64,000 nt of DNA from an uncultured Maribacter sp. (GCF_947500985.1 NZ_CANMTX010000002.1:124001-188000), one strand, 5' to 3'. Counted from the stretch's first letter, positions 18,453-27,536 are shown. Made by a program: numbers and translations. Notes: generated by a model from the letters alone, not told the origin.

Positions 18453-18460
18453 CAAAAGTA
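18453..18460 (-). promoter_or_regulatory. -7 promoter element of the OmpH-like gene
   Basis: TACTTTTG on the minus strand matches the Bacteroidota -7 consensus TAnnTTTG exactly and ends 21 bp before the OmpH start codon. No convincing -33 TTG is seen. Confidence 0.5.
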
Positions 18461-18670
18461 ATAAAGCTTTTAGAATGAAAATATTTTAAAATCGAGATAA
18501 ATGATGAGATTTAAGTAAAAATAGAAATTTCCTATTGTATTTATTTATTATATTGATTTTACTTATTTTTATGATTGATTTTAAGGTATATTTAAGGGAT
18601 TATTATAATATTTTAAATATTGTATATGATTTATATTATAAAACCTCTTAAAACGTCTCTAAATAGCTTT

Positions 18671-19507
18671 TTACTCTTTTTTTAGCACATATATTAGAGA
18701 AGAATACTCAGTAGATGTCTTTGCCTTTATATTCGATATAAAACCTCTATAAAATGCTTTTAAGTAATTTGATGAACCAGATTTATATTTTTCTGATAAT
18801 AGTGAAACATAGTAAGAATCAAAATACATTGGTAGCGTTTTAACTATTTCTATTTTTTTATTTTTAAAAATACTCTTTATTGCATTTTGTGAAAAGTGCC
18901 AAAGATGTCTTGGTGTATCATAGGCCGCCCAATACTCTTTGTAATATTGAGCGTCATATGATTTGTAATTTGGAACAGCTATTATGAGTGTACCATTTTT
19001 ATTTAAAAGAGATGCTATCTTATTTATCTGCTTGTCTAAATTTGGTAGATGTTCAAGTACATGCCATAGAGTTATTACATCAAATTTTTGATCATTTAAA
19101 TGATCTAATGATTTAAAGATTTCTAGTTTTTTATCTATTGCTTTCTTTCTTGCACTATCGTTTAACTCTACCCCTACTGTTTCCCAATTTTCGTTTTTTG
19201 CACTAATCAGAAATTCTCCGGTTCCACACCCTATATCAAGTAATTTTTTTTCTTGTATGGTATATTCATTTATCAGCTTTACTTTTTTATGTAATGTGTA
19301 TTTTTTTACAGTTTGATAAATTTTTTCAAGTAAACCATTTCCACTATCTGAATGTGAAATATAATTATTAGGGTCGTAGTATTTTTCTAAATCTTGGGGT
19401 ATAGGTTTTGTAACTAGCATATCATTTTTAGAATCATATTCTAATTCAAATGATTCTAGAGTGACCAGAAAATCTTTTGTCGAGATTTTTGAAATGTTAT
19501 TAGGCAT
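18671..19507 (-). CDS. class I SAM-dependent methyltransferase
   Basis: A 278-residue Rossmann-fold methyltransferase. SAM-binding motif I is LLDIGCGTGEFL (about 89-100), the post-I acidic residue lies in VGVELN, and motif IV lies in FDVITLWHVLEHL, the pattern of the Methyltransf_23/UbiE-like group. The N-terminal 75 residues with YYDPNNYISHSDS are seen in flavobacterial and polysaccharide-locus methyltransferases, but the substrate is unknown. It lies downstream of mnmG on the same strand, separated by a gap that contains a parS palindrome. The region just downstream (18433-18670) is very AT-rich. Confidence 0.85.
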   Translation of the reverse strand: MPNNISKISTKDFLVTLESFELEYDSKNDMLVTKPIPQDLEKYYDPNNYISHSDSGNGLLEKIYQTVKKYTLHKKVKLINEYTIQEKKLLDIGCGTGEFLISAKNENWETVGVELNDSARKKAIDKKLEIFKSLDHLNDQKFDVITLWHVLEHLPNLDKQINKIASLLNKNGTLIIAVPNYKSYDAQYYKEYWAAYDTPRHLWHFSQNAIKSIFKNKKIEIVKTLPMYFDSYYVSLLSEKYKSGSSNYLKAFYRGFISNIKAKTSTEYSSLIYVLKKE

Positions 19508-19549
19508 GTCTTAATTATGAATGTTGAAATTTATCTTATTAATTTTCAT

Positions 19550-19565
19550 TGTTCCACGTGGAACA
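19550..19565. other. parS-type ParB-binding palindrome 1
   Basis: TGTTCCACGTGGAACA, a perfect 16-bp palindrome identical to the widely conserved bacterial parS consensus. It is extended to 20 bp by flanking AT/AT. It lies in the gap downstream of mnmG. A second identical 16-mer lies 1,901 bp away. Confidence 0.85.
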
Positions 19566-19572
19566 ATTTGCC

Positions 19573-21441
19573 CTACCTTCCTAGAAAAACTAAAAGTACA
19601 CTGATGTCACTCGGAGTAACTCCACTAATTCTTGATGCTTGAGAAATGGTAACTGGTTGAATTTTTGTCATTTTTTCTCTTGCCTCAAAAGATAAAGATT
19701 TCAATTTCGAGTAATCAAAATTAGCAGGAATCTTGACTGCTTCTAATCTATGAAGTTTGTCTGCGTTTACTTTTTCTTTAGCAATGTAACCAGAGTATTT
19801 AATTTGTACTTCTGCTTGTTCAAGAATTTCACCATCGAATTTATTTAGTTCAACAAATTCAGATACTGCATCTAGTTGAAGCATGTGATCCATTGTGACA
19901 TTCGGTCTTGAAAAAGCTTTATACATTTTATCAGATTGTTTTACTAAAGATGAATCAACGCTTTCAAAAATAGGATTGATGTCTTTTGGTAATACACTAG
20001 TTTCACGAAAGAAGTTAACAAGAGCTTCAGATTGTTCTAGTTTTTGCTCCATTCTTTTCATTCTTGAATCTGTTGCAAAACCTATAGCATGGCTTAAAGG
20101 TGTTAATCTTAAATCAGCATTATCTTGTCTAAGTAAGGTTCTATATTCTGCACGTGATGTAAACATACGATATGGTTCTTCTGTACCTTTTGTAATTAGG
20201 TCGTCGATCAATACACCAATGTAAGCTTCGTCTCTTTTTAGTATTAACGGGTTTTCTTCTTTAATTTTCAGATGTGCATTTATTCCAGCCATTAATCCTT
20301 GCGATGCTGCTTCTTCATATCCGGTGGTTCCATTTATTTGTCCGGCGAAATATAAATTTTCAACTAGCTTAGTTTCTAGTGTATGCTTTAATTGTGTTGG
20401 CGGAAAGTAGTCGTACTCTATCGCATAACCTGGTCTAAAGAATTTTACTTTTTCAAAACCTACGACAGAACGCAAAGCTTTGAACTGAACATCTTCTGGT
20501 AAAGAAGTTGAAAATCCGTTTACATATACTTCTACAGTTTCCCAGCCTTCTGGTTCAATAAACATTTGGTGACTATCCTTATCAGCAAATCTGTTTATTT
20601 TATCTTCAATAGAAGGGCAATATCTTGGACCAATACTTTTTATTCTACCATTGAACATTGGTGATCTGTCAAATCCTTCACGTAAAAAATCATGAACCAT
20701 TGCACTTGTATGTGTCATGTAACAATCACGTTGGTGTGCTAATGGTTTTGTATTTGTATAAGAAAACTTTTCAGGAATTGCATCTCCAGGTTGTACAATC
20801 ATTTTAGAATAATCTAAAGATCTACCATCTACTCGTGGTGGAGTTCCGGTTTTCATTCTTCCACTTTCGAAACCTAATTCAACCAATTGTTCTGTAATTC
20901 CAGTTGCTGCTTTTTCTCCTGCTCTACCTCCACCAAATTGTTTTTCACCAATATGGATAAGTCCATTTAAGAAAGTACCATTAGTTAAAACAACTGCTTT
21001 TGATCTTATATCAATTCCTAAAGAGGTTTTTACACCAACAACTTTATGATTTTCTACCAACAATCCAGATACCATTTCTTGATAAAAGTCTACGTTCGGA
21101 GTACGTTCTAACATTAAACGCCACTCTTCTGCAAAACGCATTCTATCGTTTTGTGTTCTAGGACTCCACATTGCGGGTCCCTTAGATTTGTTAAGCATCT
21201 TAAATTGTATGGCAGATTTGTCAGATACAATTCCGCTGTATCCACCAAGAGCATCTATCTCTCTAACAATTTGTCCTTTTGCAATTCCACCCATTGCTGG
21301 GTTACAAGACATTTGTCCTATATTTTGCAAATTCATAGTTACTAATAAGGTTTTTGAACCCAAGTTTGCAGCTGCTGCTGCCGCTTCTGCACCGGCGTGT
21401 CCTCCGCCAACTACAATTACATCATATTCTTCTCCAAACAT
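19573..21441 (-). CDS. mnmG: tRNA uridine-5-carboxymethylaminomethyl modification enzyme MnmG (GidA)
   Basis: MnmG of 622 residues, the FAD-dependent subunit that with MnmE installs the carboxymethylaminomethyl group on U34 of certain tRNAs. The FAD dinucleotide fold is at the N terminus (VVGGGHAGAEAAAAAANLG, about 10-28), followed by MSCNPAMGGIAKGQ, the GTPPR region, DYFPPTQLKHTLETK, and GTTGYEEAASQGLMAGINA in the second FAD segment. The C-terminal helical domain is complete (ISQASRISGVTPSDISVLLVFLGR). It is flanked on both sides by parS palindromes and sits in a leftward block with ybeY and the DUF4175 gene. gidA is often close to the chromosomal origin, which agrees with the parS sites. 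Confidence 0.97.
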   Translation of the reverse strand: MFGEEYDVIVVGGGHAGAEAAAAAANLGSKTLLVTMNLQNIGQMSCNPAMGGIAKGQIVREIDALGGYSGIVSDKSAIQFKMLNKSKGPAMWSPRTQNDRMRFAEEWRLMLERTPNVDFYQEMVSGLLVENHKVVGVKTSLGIDIRSKAVVLTNGTFLNGLIHIGEKQFGGGRAGEKAATGITEQLVELGFESGRMKTGTPPRVDGRSLDYSKMIVQPGDAIPEKFSYTNTKPLAHQRDCYMTHTSAMVHDFLREGFDRSPMFNGRIKSIGPRYCPSIEDKINRFADKDSHQMFIEPEGWETVEVYVNGFSTSLPEDVQFKALRSVVGFEKVKFFRPGYAIEYDYFPPTQLKHTLETKLVENLYFAGQINGTTGYEEAASQGLMAGINAHLKIKEENPLILKRDEAYIGVLIDDLITKGTEEPYRMFTSRAEYRTLLRQDNADLRLTPLSHAIGFATDSRMKRMEQKLEQSEALVNFFRETSVLPKDINPIFESVDSSLVKQSDKMYKAFSRPNVTMDHMLQLDAVSEFVELNKFDGEILEQAEVQIKYSGYIAKEKVNADKLHRLEAVKIPANFDYSKLKSLSFEAREKMTKIQPVTISQASRISGVTPSDISVLLVFLGR

Positions 21442-21446
21442 ATTTT

Positions 21447-21866
21447 CTATTGTTCCACGTGGAACAGCTTTATTTTTTCTTCTTCTTTAGCGCGCATTTC
21501 GGCAGTAGCTGCATCCGATTTATCCGAATAACCCATAAGGTGTAAAACCCCATGAATCATTACGCGTTTTAATTCATTATCAAATGAAACATTAAACTCA
21601 TCTGCGTTTTCTTTTATGCGGTCAATTGAAATGTAAAGGTCGCCCGAAACATTTTTTCCTGACACATAATCAAAAGTGATAATGTCTGTTAGATAATCGT
21701 GTTGTAAGTAATCTTGATTTATTTTAAGCAAGTAGTCATCACTACAAAAAATGTAGTTGAGTTCAATTATAGAAAACCCTTCGGTATTACAAGATTCTGT
21801 AATCCATGAATCGAAGTTATTTTCTGCTACAAGTTTAAAATCAGTTAGGTAATTGTAATTAATCAT
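21447..21866 (-). CDS. ybeY: endoribonuclease YbeY (rRNA maturation)
   Basis: YbeY/UPF0054 metalloprotein of 139 residues, involved in 16S rRNA 3' processing and ribosome quality control. The zinc motif reads HGVLHLMGYSD (H105, H109). At the position of the third histidine in the E. coli motif (GYDH) there is an aspartate, a variant I believe is common in Bacteroidota. LNYIFCSDDYLLKIN and YLTDIITFDY match the conserved N-terminal half. It overlaps the DUF4175 stop by 8 bp, so it is translationally coupled to it. Its last six codons are built from a parS palindrome. Confidence 0.93.
   Translation of the reverse strand: MINYNYLTDFKLVAENNFDSWITESCNTEGFSIIELNYIFCSDDYLLKINQDYLQHDYLTDIITFDYVSGKNVSGDLYISIDRIKENADEFNVSFDNELKRVMIHGVLHLMGYSDKSDAATAEMRAKEEEKIKLFHVEQ
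21451..21466. other. parS-type palindrome 2, inside the ybeY 3' end
   Basis: A second perfect TGTTCCACGTGGAACA. It overlaps the last codons of ybeY, which read L-F-H-V-E-Q-stop through the palindrome, and lies 9 bp upstream of the mnmG start codon. Confidence 0.85.
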
Positions 21867-24800
21867 TTGCTTTGAAGTACTCTTTAACCTTAGATTGAAA
21901 ATTTTGCCGCAAAGGTAAGCTTTGCCTATTTAAAATTTCAACTTCATTACGATAATTATCTAATAATGAGGGTTTAGTAGTAATAGGATTTGTGAAGTCT
22001 TTGGTATTCCTATAACTTTCTCGTTCAGATTTTTCTCCTTGCTTAAGTGCTGCGTTCTCTAATTTCAACAATTCATACTGTATAGTATTGGCTTTGTTGA
22101 TGGTACGTTGTGTTATTCCATTTTCTAAAAGATCGTTCTCAAAATCTTCCATTTGTTTAATCAATTTTTGCCCTAATTTTTGATCACCAGAATTAATCAT
22201 ATTTTCCAGTTGTTTTTCTAATTCTTGTCTTAACTTTTGTTGATTTTGATAGATTTCATAAATTTCTTTAAGTTCTGTTTCACTCATTGCCCCTGAACCT
22301 TGCCCGTTTGTACCGTTAGACCCATTTTTTCCTTGACCGCTTTCTCCACCCTGTCCATTTTTACCATTTTTTCCACTTTTTCCTTCTCCATTCTTCCCAT
22401 TTTCTCCTTCACTTCCGTTTTCTCCTTCTTTTCCGTTAGCCCCCTGTTTACCACGTTCGCCTTGTTTTCCACCTTCACCACTTTCTCCACTTTCTCCATT
22501 TTCTCCCTGTTTTCCTTCCCCATTTTTACCTTCTTTTCCTTCACTGCCAGACTGACCTTGTTGTCCCATTTTTTCACCTAATTCTTGTTGACCTTTGATG
22601 ATATCTGGCAATTGAAAACCACCTTCATTTTCTCCAGAACCTTTTCCCATTTGCATACTCGAATTCATATTATCCATTACTTCGGCGAGAAAGTCTGCAA
22701 GACTATTTGCTGCAGTTAAAACATATTTTTGATGAGAAATACCTTGAAACATTTGACCATCTGCCATAGTTTCTAAAGATTTATCAATGTTGTAATACAC
22801 TTCGGTAATTTGTTCATTTACAAATTCTGAAAGCTCAGCCTGGCGAAGTGATAATGCAAAAAGACTATCATCTACATGCTCGAATAAACCCTTTAATTCA
22901 TTCTGATTACGAACTGTTTCAGAATATTGAGTAGCATCTTGGTCTTCTCTAGCTGTAAGTCGATCATATAAAGTTTCTTGTTTGAATGAAAATATGATAA
23001 GGTTATCAAGAATTTGTCTTAACATTTCAGCATCTTCAGTCACAGATGAACCACCTCCTCCGCTTGAAGATGATTCGCTAAGTTGTTCACTCATTTCTTT
23101 CATCTTTTCTGCAGCAGATTTTTGCTTTTTATTAGTGTCAGAACTGGTTGGTTTATTTTGGTCTTCAGAGGTGTTTTTTTCAAGTTCTTCTAGTGCTTCT
23201 TTTTGGTCTTCTTCAACACTCTCTTTTTTACCTTTTTCGATATTTATATCAATTGGTTTTTTGAGCTTTTCATTGTCCTTTTTTAAAGCGTCAATTTCAG
23301 CTGAAATTTTATCAAATTGTTCATTTAGTTCTTTCTGTTTTTCAGCGGTATTATTTTCATTTTTTTGTTCTGATAATTCTTCTTGTTTTTTGGCTAGCTC
23401 TTCTAAATCGCGTGCAATCTGAGATGCCTTTTCTGTAACATAATACCGTTTGGTTAATTCTAACAACTGTTCAAGGCTACGTTGACTGTTTTTTTGTTTT
23501 TTACCTAGTTCTTCTAGTTTTTTGGTAAGGTCTTCTTTCTTGATTTTATCAGCTACTTTATTAAGTTCTTCAAGGAGTTTCTGGTTTTTCTTGGCTTGTT
23601 CTTCCTGCCGTTCTAAACGTTCTTGTAACAATTGGTTTAATTTATCATCTTTGTTTTTTTTATTTAGATTTTCTTTTAATTCTTTACTAAATTTTTGCAT
23701 CAATTGTTCTTGCTGTTCTTGTTTTTTTAGATAGTCTTTTATTTGGTTTTTGTCATTGAAATTTAGACTGTTTTTTTCTTTCTGATTTTGATTAATCTCT
23801 TCTAAAGATTCTTTCTGTTCTTTAGATTTTTGCAGTGATTTATCAAGGTCTTTTATTAGTGATTGTTGCGATTCTAAATCTTTGTTTTTTAATTGATTTT
23901 CATCTAGCAATACCTGCTGGTATATTTGACTTTTTATAGTCTTACCATTATGTATAGCATCGTTGTCTGTAACTTCAAAATAAAAACCATAATTTTTGCC
24001 TTCCTCAAGGTTTAAACCAGAAGGGAAAGTGTAATAAAATTGCTCATAATTTGAAGTTGGTTTCAAAAGGTTTACGGTATTCTTTTTTTCTTCTTCTCCA
24101 ACTTCAAAATACACAACATCTATTCTTCGTAAACCATAATCATCAGTTGCATTTCCGGTGTAATAAGATACATTCGGATTTAAACTATCTAGAACTTGAT
24201 TAACCTTAATCGAAGGAAATCCATCTTTAATTACTTTGAAGTTGTAGGTTAGACGTTCGTAGTCTTCAACATTTTTGTTGGTTGTTGTTAGCTCATAATT
24301 GAAATCATTGTAGATACGTTTTTCCAGTTCGAAAGTATTGTTTTCTTTTGTTAGCTTTAGTATCGTGTCTTTTGTGGAGAGATTAATCTTATCGGTATTT
24401 TCCCCATTTATTTTCCATTGTATTTTGGTGCCTTCAGGTATTACAGCGTTTCCAGTACTTTTTATTCTTTCATTTGGTTTGTTCAGGTACGAAGGATATG
24501 TAAGATTCATGGTGAAATCTAAAATAGAAGGTGTCTCTAAAGCGGTAAGGGTGTATTCTCTAGAATTGACTTCATTAGCCTTAAACTTAAAGTTTGTTGT
24601 AGTTAATGGTGGAGTGAATTCATATTCATATAAACCATTGTTTTGTTGCAAAAGAATTTGTTTGCCATCTATTTCTATATATACATTTTCAGGTTTTACT
24701 TCCCCTCTAGTAGCAACTTGTATTATAAAAGTTTCATCTTGTAATTTTTTCAAATTATTTGATAATAATTCGAATTGAAATGGTGCTGGCTTTTCATAAG

Positions 24801-25362
24801 CCATTTCATAGTTGACAACACGTTCGTAACTGCCAAATAAAGTATTCCAGTTGCCGGAAATGAATAAAAGTGCTATTATGCCTATCGGAATTATAGCATA
24901 TTTCAAATATTTCAAAGAATCTCTAAAGTCTATCGCGTTTGAAAATGGAATGGGATCTAATTGTTTTGATCTTTGATTTATACTGGCAAGTAATAATTCA
25001 GATTGTTGTGGGTCATTTGCTAAATCTAACAAATTAGTAAGCTTATCTCCTACTTCAGGAAAATGCTTTCCTATCATTTGAGCTGCTTCTTTTGGACCAA
25101 TACCATGTTTCCATTTAAATAAGTAAAAAATTGGGGTTAAAATATATTTGAAAAGAAGAAATAGTTCAACGACTATAAAAATTCCGAAAAGTATCATTCT
25201 TCCGGTAGTGTTCATCCATAGAAAATATTCTACTCCTAATATCATTAAGAAGAACAGTAATCCAAAGGCGAAAAATAATAATATACCTTTCAGTAGAACT
25301 TGAGAGTAGTGTTTTTGAATAAACTGATTTAATCGGTCTAAAATGTGCTTATAGTCTTGCAA
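21859..25362 (-). CDS. DUF4175 family membrane protein with collagen-like segment
   Basis: A 1,167-residue protein of the Bacteroidota DUF4175 family, function unknown. Two transmembrane helices at the N terminus (about 24-48 and 52-75) and a third near 150-172 are followed by a beta-rich extracytoplasmic region (180-490). A long Lys/Glu/Gln coiled coil follows (about 490-780). A Gly-X-Y collagen-like tract covers about residues 928-1023, and a helical end closes the protein. No ATG exists between the upstream in-frame stop and the first helix, so translation probably starts at TTG 25362, which gives a family-typical N terminus (MQDYKHILDRLNQF). It overlaps ybeY by 8 bp and is divergent from gltX. 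Confidence 0.88.
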   Translation of the reverse strand: MQDYKHILDRLNQFIQKHYSQVLLKGILLFFAFGLLFFLMILGVEYFLWMNTTGRMILFGIFIVVELFLLFKYILTPIFYLFKWKHGIGPKEAAQMIGKHFPEVGDKLTNLLDLANDPQQSELLLASINQRSKQLDPIPFSNAIDFRDSLKYLKYAIIPIGIIALLFISGNWNTLFGSYERVVNYEMAYEKPAPFQFELLSNNLKKLQDETFIIQVATRGEVKPENVYIEIDGKQILLQQNNGLYEYEFTPPLTTTNFKFKANEVNSREYTLTALETPSILDFTMNLTYPSYLNKPNERIKSTGNAVIPEGTKIQWKINGENTDKINLSTKDTILKLTKENNTFELEKRIYNDFNYELTTTNKNVEDYERLTYNFKVIKDGFPSIKVNQVLDSLNPNVSYYTGNATDDYGLRRIDVVYFEVGEEEKKNTVNLLKPTSNYEQFYYTFPSGLNLEEGKNYGFYFEVTDNDAIHNGKTIKSQIYQQVLLDENQLKNKDLESQQSLIKDLDKSLQKSKEQKESLEEINQNQKEKNSLNFNDKNQIKDYLKKQEQQEQLMQKFSKELKENLNKKNKDDKLNQLLQERLERQEEQAKKNQKLLEELNKVADKIKKEDLTKKLEELGKKQKNSQRSLEQLLELTKRYYVTEKASQIARDLEELAKKQEELSEQKNENNTAEKQKELNEQFDKISAEIDALKKDNEKLKKPIDINIEKGKKESVEEDQKEALEELEKNTSEDQNKPTSSDTNKKQKSAAEKMKEMSEQLSESSSSGGGGSSVTEDAEMLRQILDNLIIFSFKQETLYDRLTAREDQDATQYSETVRNQNELKGLFEHVDDSLFALSLRQAELSEFVNEQITEVYYNIDKSLETMADGQMFQGISHQKYVLTAANSLADFLAEVMDNMNSSMQMGKGSGENEGGFQLPDIIKGQQELGEKMGQQGQSGSEGKEGKNGEGKQGENGESGESGEGGKQGERGKQGANGKEGENGSEGENGKNGEGKSGKNGKNGQGGESGQGKNGSNGTNGQGSGAMSETELKEIYEIYQNQQKLRQELEKQLENMINSGDQKLGQKLIKQMEDFENDLLENGITQRTINKANTIQYELLKLENAALKQGEKSERESYRNTKDFTNPITTKPSLLDNYRNEVEILNRQSLPLRQNFQSKVKEYFKAND
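22290..22580 (-). repeat. collagen-like Gly-X-Y tract in the DUF4175 protein
   Basis: About 95 residues of G-x-x triplets rich in E, K, N, Q and S (for example GKEGKNGEGKQGENG), with a few phase shifts such as GEGK and GQGG. The DNA is correspondingly repetitive, which creates spurious open frames on both strands. No proline-rich stabilisation is present; charged K/E pairs predominate. Confidence 0.85.
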
Positions 25363-25528
25363 TTGTTCTTTTTTATACCAAGATAACGGTTATCACTAAT
25401 GTTTGTTGGGAAATATTTGTTAAATCAAAACTCTGGCCTGTTGATAACTACATAATTAAACGGTACTATTTAGCTGTTTTTTGTAAAATTCCTATTTGGC
25501 ATTATTAAGTTAAAAAGTTAGGGATGTG

Positions 25529-25536
25529 TATCTTTG
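25529..25536 (+). promoter_or_regulatory. -7 promoter element of gltX
   Basis: TATCTTTG matches TAnnTTTG exactly, 18 bp before the gltX ATG. A TTTG at 25495-25498 is too distant (30 bp) to be a standard -33. Confidence 0.5.
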
Positions 25537-25554
25537 TAGCCTTATAAAAATACT

Positions 25555-27063
25555 ATGTCTAAAAAAGTTCGTGTTCGTTTTGCCCCTAGTCCTACTGGAC
25601 CATTGCATATTGGTGGTGTTCGTACTGCCCTATTTAATTATTTATTTGCCAAAAAACATGGTGGTGATTTTATTCTAAGAATAGAAGATACTGACCAGAA
25701 TAGATATGTTGATGGTGCTGAGCAATATATAGTTGATTCTTTAAATTGGTGCGGAATTCCTTTTGACGAAGGCATTGGTAAAGATGGTGGTTTTGGTCCA
25801 TATAGACAGAGCGAGCGAAAAACATTGTATAAAGAATATGCAGACGATTTAGTAGAAAGTGGTAATGCATATTACGCTTTTGATACTTCTGAAAGTCTAG
25901 ATGGGCACAGAAAAGATCATGAAGAAAAAGGCAAAACCTTTATTTACAATTGGCATAATAGATTAAAGCTAGATAATTCATTGTCTTTAATGCCAGAAGA
26001 AGTTAAAGCAAGGTTAGATAATGGCGATGATTATGTTATTCGTTTTTTAACTCCGCCAGATGAAACACTACATCTAAAAGATTTAATACGCGGCTCAATA
26101 AAAATAGATACTAACGTTTTAGACGATAAGGTTTTATTTAAGAGTGACGGAATGCCAACATACCATTTAGCAAATATTGTTGATGATCATTTAATGGAAA
26201 TTAGCCATGTAATTCGTGGTGAAGAATGGTTGCCTTCTATGGCATTACACAAACAATTGTATGATGCTTTTGGTTGGGAATCGCCAGAATTTGCACACTT
26301 ACCTTTGATTATGAAACCAGTTGGAAAAGGAAAGTTGAGTAAACGTGATGGTGAAAAAATGGGCTTCCCGGTTTTTCCTCTTTCTTGGAACGAATCTATT
26401 GGGTATAAAGAATCAGGGTATTTTCCTGAAGCAGTTATAAATTTCTTGGCGCTATTAGGATGGAATCCTGGTACTGAACAAGAATTATTTTCTTTAGATG
26501 AATTGGTAGAAACCTTCAGTCTAGACCGTGTAAATAAATCTGGGGCTCGATTTGATCCAGAAAAAACCAAATGGTACAACCAACAATATCTTCAGGAAAC
26601 TGCTGATAATGAGTTAGCTAGGTTATTCTTACCGACAGTAAAGGAGAATGTTTCTGATGATGATAAACTGAATTTAGATTATGTTACCAAAGTGGTTACA
26701 CTTATAAAAGAACGTGCAGTTTTTGTTTCTGACTTTTGGAATTTGAGTAATTACTTCTTTGTTGCTCCTACTGAATACAATGAGAAAGCAGCAAAAAAAC
26801 AATGGAAAGAAGATACCGCTTCAATCATGAATGATCTCATTTCTGTATTAAAACCTATAGAAGATTTTTCTTCTGAAAACAGCGAAACCATTGTAAAGGC
26901 ATGGATTGGCGAGAAAGAATTGTCTTTTGGAAAAGTGATGCCACCTTTACGCCTATTCTTAGTTGGTGATATGAAAGGCCCACATATTTTCGATATCATG
27001 GCGATGATCGGTAAAGAAGAAAGTATCTCTAGAATAGAAACAGCTTTAAACAAATTGGGATAA
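25555..27063 (+). CDS. gltX: glutamate--tRNA ligase
   Basis: GluRS of 502 residues, charging tRNA-Glu with glutamate. The class I HIGH signature is APSPTGPLHIGGVRTALF (about 9-26) and the KMSKS equivalent is GKLSKRDGEK (about residue 260). The RIEDTDQNRYVDGA and IRGEEWLPSMALH segments are characteristic of GlxRS, and the C-terminal anticodon-binding helices are present. A separate glnS is found 9 kb downstream, so this enzyme is probably discriminating. It starts at ATG 25555 after a good -7 element and is convergent with the ACT-domain gene. Confidence 0.96.
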   Translation: MSKKVRVRFAPSPTGPLHIGGVRTALFNYLFAKKHGGDFILRIEDTDQNRYVDGAEQYIVDSLNWCGIPFDEGIGKDGGFGPYRQSERKTLYKEYADDLVESGNAYYAFDTSESLDGHRKDHEEKGKTFIYNWHNRLKLDNSLSLMPEEVKARLDNGDDYVIRFLTPPDETLHLKDLIRGSIKIDTNVLDDKVLFKSDGMPTYHLANIVDDHLMEISHVIRGEEWLPSMALHKQLYDAFGWESPEFAHLPLIMKPVGKGKLSKRDGEKMGFPVFPLSWNESIGYKESGYFPEAVINFLALLGWNPGTEQELFSLDELVETFSLDRVNKSGARFDPEKTKWYNQQYLQETADNELARLFLPTVKENVSDDDKLNLDYVTKVVTLIKERAVFVSDFWNLSNYFFVAPTEYNEKAAKKQWKEDTASIMNDLISVLKPIEDFSSENSETIVKAWIGEKELSFGKVMPPLRLFLVGDMKGPHIFDIMAMIGKEESISRIETALNKLG

Positions 27064-27068
27064 AATAA

Positions 27069-27110
27069 AATTTTCAGGAAAATGAAGCAGTCTTTATTTT
27101 CCTGAAAATT
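27069..27110. terminator. 15-bp inverted repeat between gltX and the ACT gene
   Basis: AATTTTCAGGAAAAT (27069-27083) and ATTTTCCTGAAAATT (27096-27110) form a perfect 15-bp stem with a 12-base loop. The right arm is also the last codons (EFSGK-stop) of the ACT-domain gene. Its position between convergent stops fits a bidirectional terminator. Confidence 0.65.
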
Positions 27111-27489
27111 CACCCAAAACTTCCATAGCTTTTTGTGTGTCTTTGGTTGCTACAAAAATATGGTCGTGATAATATGCCGCAACTACATTGCAACTGATAT
27201 TCTGTTTTGTTAGTGCCGTAGAAACTGCAGCTGTTAAACCAACAGCATCTAATGCAGAATGAACATTAAGTGTTATCCACGATGCAACAAATTCGTATTT
27301 TAATTTTAGGGCATCGGCTTTCTCTTTTTCAAGAATAATGGTGATACCTTCTCTTTCTTTAAATTCAAATAAAATAGCTGACCTAGAAATTTGTTGAATA
27401 TCTTTAAGAGTTAAGAAAACATAACTTCCTTCGTTTAAGCTTGGTTTTAAACTTTTTAAAAGAATGCTAAGATCTGTTTCTCCTGCCAT
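27094..27489 (-). CDS. ACT domain-containing protein (ACT_3/ACT_7 type)
   Basis: A 131-residue protein of the small ACT-domain family whose members begin M-x-G-E-T-D-L, as here (MAGETDLSILLKSLKP). Two ACT-like halves are seen: GSYVFLTLKDI to ITIILEKEKAD, and WITLNVHSALDAVGLTAAVSTALTKQNISCNVVAAYYHDHIFV. ACT folds often bind amino acids, but a specific ligand is unknown for this protein. The ATG at 27489 is chosen over an upstream TTG because it matches the family start. Its 3' end doubles as a terminator arm. Confidence 0.85.
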   Translation of the reverse strand: MAGETDLSILLKSLKPSLNEGSYVFLTLKDIQQISRSAILFEFKEREGITIILEKEKADALKLKYEFVASWITLNVHSALDAVGLTAAVSTALTKQNISCNVVAAYYHDHIFVATKDTQKAMEVLGEFSGK

Positions 27490-27511
27490 TTTAGCTAATT
27501 TGCGTATTTTC

Positions 27512-27536
27512 AAAAAAAATTTCGACCCTTCGGGTC
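27512..27536 (-). terminator. terminator downstream of rlmF
   Basis: Read on the minus strand, the short hairpin GACCC-GAA-GGGTC is followed after a few bases by eight T residues, placed 65 bp after the rlmF stop and before the ACT gene. Confidence 0.6.

Noticed and set aside
22284-22581. Overlapping open frames on both strands in the Gly-X-Y region
   Set aside because: They arise from the triplet-repetitive DNA of the collagen-like tract; the DUF4175 frame explains the region.
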